Source of the DNA: Rhodoferax sp. | GTDB taxonomy: Bacteria; Pseudomonadota; Gammaproteobacteria; Burkholderiales; Burkholderiaceae_C | Assembly (NCBI GenBank): GCA_020048255.1 | Contig: JAIFMR010000021.1 | Span: 1 to 5,753 of the forward strand | Reading direction: 5' to 3' | DNA: 5,753 nucleotides | Part shown: positions 1-5,753 of the stretch, piece after piece | How positions within the stretch are numbered: the stretch's first letter is position 1 | How the letters are laid out: each line of letters begins with the position of its first letter | Notes under the pieces: model-generated | Seen by the model: only the letters and a program-made list of their open reading frames with translations | Told to the model about the DNA's origin: nothing | The model's database searches: none | Program-made: the position numbers and the translations under genes

Positions 1-1
1 A

Positions 2-1117
2 ATGGACGCGTTTCAATGGGACCAGTGTTTTGTCACGGGTGTTCCGATGGTCGATGAGCAGCATCACGAGCTGGTCAACATCATGAACCAATTTGGTGAA
101 GTGTTGATGAAGTCCAACGAAAGCACACAAGCGGAGTTGGATCGCGTTTTCGGTGAGCTGGCGGACTATTCAAAGTACCACTTTCAGGAAGAAGAGGCGA
201 TGATGCACGCCATGGGTCTCGATGGCCGCCATGTCAAGCACCACTGTGAAGAGCATGCCAAGTTCCTGCAAGATGTAACCCGTATGCACGCAGCAACTGG
301 GCCTGCCGAGCGCGAAGGGGCTAGCCGTTTGTTGACGTATTTGACCAACTGGCTCGCCTTTCACATCCTCGGCACAGATCAAACTATGGCTTTACTGATT
401 GCGGCCATCGGGCAGGGTAAGTCCCAGCATGAAGCCTATTTGGCTGCGCAACAAGGTCGAGACCCGGCTACAAACATGCTGTTGCGCTCCATGACCACGC
501 TCTTTAATGAGGTCACCGATAGCAACCGTGCTTTGATTGAACTCAATCAGACCCTGGAGACTCGAATTGCCGACCGCACCAGTGAACTTTTAAGCCTTAA
601 TCAGCAACTTGAGTCCATGGCATTGACGGACGTACTGAGTGGTTTGCCCAACCGCCGTCATGCACTGCGCTGTTTCGAGCAACTCTGGCAGGAGTCAACC
701 CGTAACAAGACACCGTTGGCGTGCATGATGATTGACGCTGATGGATTTAAAGCGATCAACGATAACTACGGGCACGAAGCAGGTGATGAGGTGCTGCGTC
801 AACTGGCACGCTGCCTCAGAAATTCTGTCCGTAACGATGATGTCGTTTGCCGTCTTGGTGGAGACGAATTTCTGATCCTTTGCGGTCACACGAATCTGGC
901 GGGTGCGATGACCAGTGCCGAAAAAATGCGTCAAGCAGTTGCCGCGTTACGCGTGCCAGCGGGCGCTGGTGTTTGGCAAGGTAGCGTCAGCGTAGGTGTG
1001 GCAGAGCGAACGCCATCATTGGAATCTTTTGAAGAGTTGTTGAAACTCGCCGATAACGCGGTCTATGTCGCCAAGAAAAATGGGCGTAATTGCGTGGCGA
1101 CCGTTCAAGGCATTTGA
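2..1117 (+). CDS. Hemerythrin-GGDEF diguanylate cyclase (371 aa)
   Basis: This is a predicted cytoplasmic diguanylate cyclase that makes c-di-GMP from two GTP under control of an N-terminal di-iron hemerythrin sensor. Residues 1-140 are a bacteriohemerythrin domain with the expected ligand pattern: H21 (in DEQHHELV), H60 and E64 (YHFQEEE), H81 and H85, then H121 and D126 (HILGTD). Residues about 165-207 are a probable helical, coiled-coil linker. Residues about 208-368 are GGDEF: GLPNRR at 214-219, the active-site GGDEF at 286-290, and an RxxD inhibitory site (R277-D280) exactly five residues before it. No transmembrane segment is seen. The first ATG lies one base from the window edge, so the ribosome binding site is out of view, but the protein begins where hemerythrin domains normally begin (xxFxWDxxFxTG). 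In the family, Vibrio cholerae Bhr-DGC is a known O2/redox-responsive example; the same response here is inferred. Confidence 0.93.
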   Translation: MDAFQWDQCFVTGVPMVDEQHHELVNIMNQFGEVLMKSNESTQAELDRVFGELADYSKYHFQEEEAMMHAMGLDGRHVKHHCEEHAKFLQDVTRMHAATGPAEREGASRLLTYLTNWLAFHILGTDQTMALLIAAIGQGKSQHEAYLAAQQGRDPATNMLLRSMTTLFNEVTDSNRALIELNQTLETRIADRTSELLSLNQQLESMALTDVLSGLPNRRHALRCFEQLWQESTRNKTPLACMMIDADGFKAINDNYGHEAGDEVLRQLARCLRNSVRNDDVVCRLGGDEFLILCGHTNLAGAMTSAEKMRQAVAALRVPAGAGVWQGSVSVGVAERTPSLESFEELLKLADNAVYVAKKNGRNCVATVQGI

Positions 1118-1261
1118 TCGCAACGCGGGCAATGGATGATGCTGTGCAGCCAAGGCTATATTTGGCCGTTGATTATTAACTGGGCGTGAAATTCTAAGTT
1201 TTGCTTATTGGTGACGACCGCGCATGAACAACCCTACCTGCCATTCTCCAAAAAGGTCTGA
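1118..1261 (+). promoter_or_regulatory. Intergenic region, possible weak promoter for the HD-GYP-like gene
   Basis: This 144-bp gap separates the hemerythrin-GGDEF gene from the HD-GYP-like gene. It contains TATATT (1157-1162, five of six matches to a -10 box, with only a poor -35 before it). It also contains TTGATT (1169-1174) followed after 18 bp by TCTAAG (1193-1198), each four of six matches. Neither is convincing alone. A short dyad GCCAA (1149-1153) / TTGGC (1162-1166) has an 8-nt loop and no T run after it, so it is not a standard terminator. The AAGG at 1253-1256, five bases before the ATG at 1262, is the likely ribosome binding site of the next gene. Confidence 0.25.
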
Positions 1262-1265
1262 ATGA
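1224..1265 (+). CDS. Possible 13-codon leader ORF overlapping the next start
   Basis: An ATG at 1224 opens 13 codons (MNNPTCHSPKRSE) ending in TGA at 1263-1265, which overlaps the ATG of the HD-GYP-like gene at 1262-1264 in an ATGA arrangement. A GGTGA at 1210-1214, nine bases before the ATG, could serve as a ribosome binding site. Such an overlap is typical of translational coupling, and a leader peptide is conceivable. The ORF is short enough to arise by chance and the peptide resembles nothing I know. Confidence 0.15.
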   Translation: MNNPTCHSPKRSE

Positions 1266-2410
1266 AAGTCATCCAACTGCCTCGCTCTAAGGTTCATCTC
1301 GGCGAGCCCTTGTTATGGAATGTACGCGATGAGCAAGGCAAATTGTTGCTCTCGAAGGGCCACGTTATTGCGTCCGAGCGTCAACTTGATGAACTGTTGG
1401 AGCGCGGTGCCTTTGTTGATGTTGAAGAGGTCAAGGCCAGCGCTCAGGAGACACAGCCTCAAGAGGCAAAGAAAATATCGGTACCGCCCAATTTGTTTGG
1501 TTTGTGGGCGCAAACAGCGGAAGATTTGCGTACCCTGCTGCATAAACCGGACGAGCATTCTGACTTTGTCCTGCAGGTGAAGGCATTCGCGAAGCGGATC
1601 ATCGATCTGCTGGATTACAACGTGGACATTGCCCTGTACCGCGCTGTAAGGCAAGACAACGTTCATCACTTTTACTACGGATACAGCCATGCCATCCACA
1701 CGGCTGTATTGTGTATTTTGCTGGCCAGACGTATGCAGTGGACATCTGAACGCATGCTGAGTCTGGTGCAAGCGGCGCTGACAATGAATTTGTCGATTCT
1801 GGAGCTACAGGGGCAAATGGCCGCGCAGGACGTGCCCATGAGGGAGCAGCAAAAGATTGAAATTGTGGCCCACCCGGCTAAAGCCGTGGCCATGCTGACC
1901 CACCTAGGAGTTTGCGATTCCGATTGGCTTACAGCCATTGCACAACATCACGAGCACCTCGACGGTACGGGTTATCCAACGGCTTGCACTGTCATAAGTG
2001 AAATGGCTGTTGCATTGCGCGTCACCGACGTGTTCATGGCCAAAATCAGCCCACGCGCACTGCGTGAGGCACTGTCGCCGCAAGACGCGATTCGTCAGCT
2101 GTACCGCGAAGACAAGGGTGGGGCGATATCAACCGCCATCATCAAGGAATTTGGCATTTACCCACCGGGTGATTTTGTCAAACTGGCATCCGGCGAGCTG
2201 GCCATTGTGGTGCAGCGAACCGCGAATGCCAAGGCACCCATTGTGGGTGCCATCACGGATACGCTGGGTCGGGCAACTACCAAAACTGTGCGCCACGATT
2301 CAGGTCAAGCTGAATTCGCAATCGTGGGGAATGCGACCGATAAAGCCATGCTCAAGCGCTTGCCGCCCGAGAGACTGTTTGGGTTTTCAATGGCGCCGGC
2401 CAAACCGTAG
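1262..2410 (+). CDS. HD-GYP-type protein with degenerate HD motif (382 aa)
   Basis: This gene belongs to the HD-GYP family, whose active members hydrolyse c-di-GMP with a bi- or trinuclear metal site. Residues 1-56 match the short N-terminal region common in such proteins (LGEPLLWNVRDEQGKLLLSKG, then QLDELLERGAFV). Residues about 57-75 are a polar linker. The HD-GYP region spans about 100-320: H143/H146 in YSHAIHTAV, H204 in AHPAKAVAML, HHEHLDGTGYP at 229-239 and D256 in VTDVFMA, followed by the usual tail YPPGDFVKLASGELAIVV (300-317). At the place of the canonical HDIGK, residues 175-179 read MNLSI, so the HD dyad and the lysine are absent. The protein is therefore probably not a normal phosphodiesterase. 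It may bind the nucleotide, interact with GGDEF partners, or have altered activity; all of that is inference. AAGG at 1253-1256 supports the start. No transmembrane segment is seen. Confidence 0.88.
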   Translation: MKVIQLPRSKVHLGEPLLWNVRDEQGKLLLSKGHVIASERQLDELLERGAFVDVEEVKASAQETQPQEAKKISVPPNLFGLWAQTAEDLRTLLHKPDEHSDFVLQVKAFAKRIIDLLDYNVDIALYRAVRQDNVHHFYYGYSHAIHTAVLCILLARRMQWTSERMLSLVQAALTMNLSILELQGQMAAQDVPMREQQKIEIVAHPAKAVAMLTHLGVCDSDWLTAIAQHHEHLDGTGYPTACTVISEMAVALRVTDVFMAKISPRALREALSPQDAIRQLYREDKGGAISTAIIKEFGIYPPGDFVKLASGELAIVVQRTANAKAPIVGAITDTLGRATTKTVRHDSGQAEFAIVGNATDKAMLKRLPPERLFGFSMAPAKP

Positions 2411-2551
2411 GCATCCATCCAAAGAAAACGGCAAGAACGCAAGTATGACTGTGCAGAAATCTCTGTCCCAATCAATGGTTTCACCTAGATTTTAATTGAA
2501 CCAGTTGTTGGTGCTTCCCTGATTGAGTCGACTTGAGGTGTCACGAGCCTA

Positions 2552-2568
2552 CACTCTGATCCAGAGTG
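2552..2568. repeat. Perfect 7-bp inverted repeat upstream of the sensor gene
   Basis: CACTCTG (2552-2558) and CAGAGTG (2562-2568) are exact reverse complements separated by ATC. The centre lies about 70 bp before the ATG at 2632. No T run follows, which argues against an intrinsic terminator. An operator for a dimeric regulator or a small 5' UTR hairpin are both possible. The rest of the 2411-2631 gap has no gene I can support and no convincing -35/-10 pair. Confidence 0.4.
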
Positions 2569-2631
2569 CTGTACATATTGGACAATACATTGTTGCCACA
2601 GCGCACATGTTTAACTCAAAAGTGACGACGC

Positions 2632-4926
2632 ATGATCCTCTCCCTGATCAACAACATCGCATTTTTGGTCGCCTTGGTGGCTGCCGGGCAGATCGTGATT
2701 TCGCGTTTTCACCAGAATACGCTGAATCGTCAGTTGTTGCTCGGGGTGTTGTTTGGCGGTGTGGTCCTGTTGGTAATGGCCAATCCTGTGATTTTTTTGC
2801 CCGGCGTGATTTTTGACGGTCGGTCGATTGTGTTGTCGGTGGCTGGCGTGGTGGGTGGCGGTGTGCCCGCTGCGATCGCAGCAAGCATGGCTGCCATTTA
2901 TCGCTATCAATTAGGTGGCGCCGGTGCGTTGGTCGGTATCATCGTTGTCCTGGTGTCAGCATTGCTCGGGGTGCTGGCGCGGAAATGGTGGCTGCGCCGT
3001 GCAAGTCCACCCCAACCAGCACAATATCTGGCGCTGGGCGTGTTGGTTCAACTGGTGCAGTTGACGGCATTCACCCAAGTTCCGAATCGAGCCGGCTATG
3101 CCTTCATCGAGCAAGCCTGGTGGGTACTTCTGCTGTTTTACCCACTTGCCACAATGTTGTTGTGCCTGTTTTTTCGCAATCACGAACAGCAGCTGATTGA
3201 CCAGCAGGCGTTGTCTTCGGCGCGAGAAGCGGCAACTGCTGCGGAAACCGCCAGCATGGAACGTTTTCACGCCTACTTTGACCATTCCATCGTGGGCCTC
3301 GCTATCACCAGTGCGGAAAAAGGCTGGATTGAGGTTAACGATGCCCTTTGCGCCACTCTTGGCTACACCCGGGAAGAACTGACCCGAATGACATGGACCG
3401 AGCTCACCTACCCTGAAGATGTGGCGACCGACTTGGCTCAGTTCAACCGCATGCTGGCTGGTGAAATCAACAGCTACACGCTGGAAAAACGCTTCGTCCA
3501 CAAGGATGGCCATTTGGTGGATACGCGCTTGGCGGTCAGTCTTGTACGCAAGCCGGACTTCAGCATCGATTACGTCGTGGCGATGGTCGATGACATCACC
3601 GACAGAAAGCGGGACAACGAAAGCTTGCAGCAGGCAGCCAGTGTCTTTGGTCACACGCGCGAAGGTATTTTCATCACCGATGCCAATGGCAGCATTGTCA
3701 ACATCAATGACGCCTTTACCCGCATCACCGGCTACAGCCGTGAAGACGTCATTGGACAGAATCCGCGTATCCTGAGTTCTGGCAGGCAAGACGCCGAGTT
3801 CTACCGGGTCATGTGGACCACCATGAGCGAACAAGGCCACTGGAGCGGTGAAATTTGGAACCGACGCAAAGACGGTGAGATTTACGCCGAACTGCTGACC
3901 ATCAGCGCGATACGTGATGGGCTAGGCACCACGCGGCAGTATGTGGCCCTGTTCTCCGACATCACCGCCATCAAGACACACCAAAGTCAACTGGAGCACA
4001 TCGCCCACTTTGACGCACTCACCAACCTGCCTAACCGCGTGCTTCTGGCCGACCGCCTGCATCAGACCATGGCACAGGCGCAGCGCAGGCAACAGCAGCT
4101 GGCGGTGGTTTACCTCGACCTCGATGGTTTCAAGGCCATCAATGATCATCATGGTCATGATGCAGGTGATCAGATGCTCATCACCTTATCCAAGCGCATG
4201 AAAGAGGCGCTGCGTGAGGGTGACACGCTGGCACGCTTGGGCGGCGACGAGTTTGTGGCCGTGCTGACCGATTTGGAAGACAAGCGGGCCAGCATGCCTA
4301 TGCTTGAGCGCCTGCTGGCTGCAGCCGAGTTGCCGATTTCGGTGGGCAGCCTGAGTTTGCAGGTATCAGCCAGTCTGGGCGTCACCTTCTTCCCACAGGA
4401 GCAAGACATCGAAGCCGACCAACTCCTGCGGCAGGCTGACCAGGCTATGTACCAAGCCAAAGTGGCTGGCAAGAACCGCTACTGTGTGTTTGATTCCGCG
4501 CATGACAGCAGCATCCGCGACCACCACGAAAGCCTGGAGCGCATTCGTTTGGCACTGGAGCGTTGCGAGTTCGCGTTGCATTATCAGCCGAAGGTGAACA
4601 TGCGCAGCGGTCAAGTAAAAGGTGCCGAGGCATTAATCCGCTGGCATCATCCCGAAAAGGGCTTGCTGAATCCTGCAGCCTTCTTACCGTTGATCGAAGA
4701 TCATCCGCTGGCAGTTGATGTGGGCGAGTGGGTAATTGACACCGCCCTGCATCAGATTGAGGTGTGGCGTGAAGCCGGTCTGGACCTGCCTGTCAGTGTC
4801 AACATTGGTGCACGTCAACTGCAGCAAGGAGATTTTGTAGAGCGCCTTCAGGCCATCTTGACAAGACACCCGAAATTGCATCCGGGCTGCATTGAATTGG
4901 AAGTGCTGGAGACAATTTTGCGTTAG
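2632..4926 (+). CDS. 5TMR-LYT/PAS/PAS/GGDEF membrane diguanylate cyclase with truncated EAL (764 aa)
   Basis: This inner-membrane c-di-GMP enzyme has lost the end of its EAL domain. Residues 1-182 form a 5TMR-LYT (LytS-YhcK type) sensor with about six hydrophobic helices and the typical FDGRSIVLSVAGVVGG (61-76) and IYRYQLGGAG segments. PAS 1 spans about 208-325 and PAS 2 about 332-447, each ending in a D-I-T motif. GGDEF spans about 456-620: NLPNR at 465-469, active-site GGDEF at 537-541, and RxxD inhibitory site R528-D531 five residues before it. EAL starts near 634, with the metal ligands E666 (EAL 666-668), N724 and E757 visible. After ELEVLET the frame runs into ILR and a TAG at 4924-4926, whereas family members continue about 22 residues to FALDDFGTGY. 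That sequence occurs immediately afterwards in another frame. Synthesis is likely retained and hydrolysis lost. The start is the only in-frame ATG before the first helix; its ribosome binding site is weak. It could equally be annotated as a pseudogene spanning 2632-5267. Confidence 0.88.
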   Translation: MILSLINNIAFLVALVAAGQIVISRFHQNTLNRQLLLGVLFGGVVLLVMANPVIFLPGVIFDGRSIVLSVAGVVGGGVPAAIAASMAAIYRYQLGGAGALVGIIVVLVSALLGVLARKWWLRRASPPQPAQYLALGVLVQLVQLTAFTQVPNRAGYAFIEQAWWVLLLFYPLATMLLCLFFRNHEQQLIDQQALSSAREAATAAETASMERFHAYFDHSIVGLAITSAEKGWIEVNDALCATLGYTREELTRMTWTELTYPEDVATDLAQFNRMLAGEINSYTLEKRFVHKDGHLVDTRLAVSLVRKPDFSIDYVVAMVDDITDRKRDNESLQQAASVFGHTREGIFITDANGSIVNINDAFTRITGYSREDVIGQNPRILSSGRQDAEFYRVMWTTMSEQGHWSGEIWNRRKDGEIYAELLTISAIRDGLGTTRQYVALFSDITAIKTHQSQLEHIAHFDALTNLPNRVLLADRLHQTMAQAQRRQQQLAVVYLDLDGFKAINDHHGHDAGDQMLITLSKRMKEALREGDTLARLGGDEFVAVLTDLEDKRASMPMLERLLAAAELPISVGSLSLQVSASLGVTFFPQEQDIEADQLLRQADQAMYQAKVAGKNRYCVFDSAHDSSIRDHHESLERIRLALERCEFALHYQPKVNMRSGQVKGAEALIRWHHPEKGLLNPAAFLPLIEDHPLAVDVGEWVIDTALHQIEVWREAGLDLPVSVNIGARQLQQGDFVERLQAILTRHPKLHPGCIELEVLETILR

Positions 4927-5267
4927 ACGACTTTGGGACTGGATACTCATCACTCACTTACCTCAAGCGCCTGCGCGTGGCGCTGTTAAAGATCGACCAG
5001 AGCTTTGTGCGCGATATGCTCGACGACCCTGATGACTTGGCCATTTTGCAAGGCATCATCGGTCTGGCTGCTGCCTTCAAACGAGAGGTGATAGCCGAAG
5101 GCGTCGAAACTGTTGCTCACGGCACCGCGCTTTTGCAGCTGGGCTGCGAACTGGCACAAGGCTATGGCATTGCCCGACCGATGCCGCCAGATCAGATGCC
5201 AAGCTGGGCAGCCACTTGGCAACCCAACTCGGCCTGGGGTGACGTGTCACGGGTCATAAATAAGTAG
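4917..5267 (+). pseudogene. Frame-shifted 3' remnant of the EAL phosphodiesterase domain
   Basis: From TTT at 4917 this frame reads FALDDFGTGYSSLTYLKRL, then LLKIDQSFV, EVIAEGVET and LAQGYGIARPMP, ending WAATWQPNSAW and a short tail at TAG 5265-5267. These are the second-half motifs of an EAL domain: the DD pair, the lysine of LKIDQ, the glutamate of AEGVE and the glutamine of QGYG. It is the direct continuation of the preceding membrane cyclase gene, separated from it by a frameshifting deletion at about 4914-4917. The first possible internal start is a GTG at 4977, which has no ribosome binding site and would omit DDFGTGY, so independent expression of a useful protein is unlikely. No further stops or frameshifts are present, so the lesion appears recent. 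The protein ends soon after EAL, without the additional C-terminal domain some relatives carry. Confidence 0.85.
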
Positions 5268-5319
5268 GCTGCACTAACGCAGTTGCGTGCCATGACGGCG
5301 CCCGCTCCCTGCCTATTCG

Positions 5320-5520
5320 ATGAAAGAAGCCTGCAATCTGCAGGAAGAACACTGGGTATTGGACAGTCTAGCGCAAATGCTGGACGAATTCGTCCATCAC
5401 GACACTGACAGTTGCCGGCACCTTCTGGAAGTAGCCGCCATCTTGTCGGCTACTGGTGCCGCTTTGGGCTCATTACTGGGTGGAAATACACGCGCCGTTC
5501 AGGTTCGTAAATCAAAGTGA
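5320..5520 (+). CDS. Doubtful small hypothetical protein (66 aa)
   Basis: This is an open frame from ATG 5320 to TGA 5518-5520. An in-frame TGA at 5293 closes it upstream, so no longer version exists. The product has an acidic, polar N-terminal half (residues 1-34) with several His and Asp residues, then a hydrophobic, small-residue stretch at about 35-54 (LLEVAAILSATGAALGSLLG) that could be a membrane helix, and a basic tail ending RKSK. I do not recognise a family. There is no ribosome binding site before the ATG, which is the main reason for doubt. It lies 52 bp after the broken EAL frame and could be a real small membrane protein or a chance frame. Confidence 0.3.
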   Translation: MKEACNLQEEHWVLDSLAQMLDEFVHHDTDSCRHLLEVAAILSATGAALGSLLGGNTRAVQVRKSK

Positions 5521-5753
5521 AGAAAACGTATGAGTTAGCACTTCGCTGAGCTGGACGTCCCATTACCTGCCTGTCGTTGTGATCGGCTTTGCTCAAGAGT
5601 CAGACAGACTGGCAAGTCGTTTTCTACCGATGAATGACTGCTGCTGATTTTTCCGTCAAGTCTATGACCGCTGTCTGGAACGAATTTCTACGACTGGTTG
5701 TGGCCATCACGCGACGACCACAATGAGAATGGGCCACCTTGGTAGCGGACATT
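5521..5753. other. Non-coding or decayed tail, no gene recognised
   Basis: I find no supported gene here. Forward frames are broken by many stops. On the minus strand an ATG at 5752-5750 opens about 42 codons that stop inside the region, with no recognisable product; a gene entering from beyond the window edge cannot be excluded. An inverted repeat TTGTGG (5698-5703) / CCACAA (5718-5723) with a 14-nt loop is present but is not followed by a T run. The region may be intergenic spacer or an old, decayed sequence. Confidence 0.4.

Noticed and set aside
1149..1166. Hairpin after the hemerythrin-GGDEF gene as an intrinsic terminator
   Set aside because: The stem is only 5 bp with an 8-nt loop and no T run follows, so it does not meet the usual pattern.
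1313..1771. Minus-strand open frame (152 codons) opposite the HD-GYP-like gene
   Set aside because: It is antisense to a clear family member and its product is unrecognisable and low in domain character.
1998..2495. Overlapping + strand open frame running past the end of the HD-GYP-like gene
   Set aside because: Its composition is rich in Arg, Ser, Trp and Cys, typical of an out-of-frame reading, and only the last 28 codons lie outside the real gene.
2411..2631. Possible c-di-GMP riboswitch before the membrane cyclase, suggested by gene context
   Set aside because: I looked for the conserved GEMM-type core segments and paired stems and did not find them. The region has only one short dyad.
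2523..2816. + strand open frame from TTG 2523 overlapping the start of the membrane cyclase
   Set aside because: It would overlap the 5TMR-LYT coding start by about 185 bp in a different frame, has a rare start codon with no ribosome binding site, and has no recognisable domain.
2956..3840. Long minus-strand open frame (294 codons) opposite the PAS region
   Set aside because: It lies entirely antisense to a well-supported PAS-PAS coding region, and its translation shows no recognisable domain. It is explained by codon bias of the + strand gene.
1..5753. CRISPR array, tRNA, rRNA, insertion sequence or phage genes
   Set aside because: No regularly spaced direct repeats, no tRNA-like cloverleaf, no transposase-like protein and no terminal inverted repeats were seen.

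Overview
The window reads as a stretch of a Betaproteobacterial genome, probably Burkholderiales or a close relative. This is judged from protein style (for example the 'LKIDQSFVRDMLDDP' and 'LAQGYGIARPMP' wording of the EAL half) and from moderate GC content. It is an inference, not a taxonomic assignment. All recognisable genes lie on the + strand and all belong to cyclic di-GMP signalling.

Layout: (1) 2-1117, a soluble hemerythrin-GGDEF diguanylate cyclase whose iron-ligand set, catalytic motif and inhibitory site all look intact. (2) 1118-1261, a short intergenic gap with weak promoter-like sequence and a 13-codon ORF that overlaps the next start. (3) 1262-2410, an HD-GYP-type protein that keeps the HHExxDGTGYP signature but has lost the HD dyad itself. 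(4) 2411-2631, a gap with a perfect 7-bp dyad. (5) 2632-4926, a membrane protein with the order 5TMR-LYT, PAS, PAS, GGDEF and part of an EAL domain. Its reading frame is broken inside EAL, and the rest of that domain continues in another frame to 5267. (6) 5268-5753, a poorly coding tail with one doubtful 66-codon ORF and nothing else recognisable.

Together the genes look like a local c-di-GMP module: an oxygen- or redox-responsive synthase, a membrane sensor synthase that was once bifunctional, and an HD-GYP relative that may bind c-di-GMP or act as a scaffold rather than hydrolyse it. The gaps of 144 and 221 bp do not suggest a tightly packed operon, so co-transcription is uncertain.

The most notable point is the EAL lesion. 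Compared with the usual family spacing, about 64 bp (roughly 22 residues) are missing between the 'ELEVLET' and 'FALDDFGTGY' motifs. This shifts the frame and makes an immediate TAG. All downstream EAL motifs are still readable, so the break looks recent. The intact GGDEF domain would leave a protein capable only of synthesis. I do not see a wholly new kind of system here.
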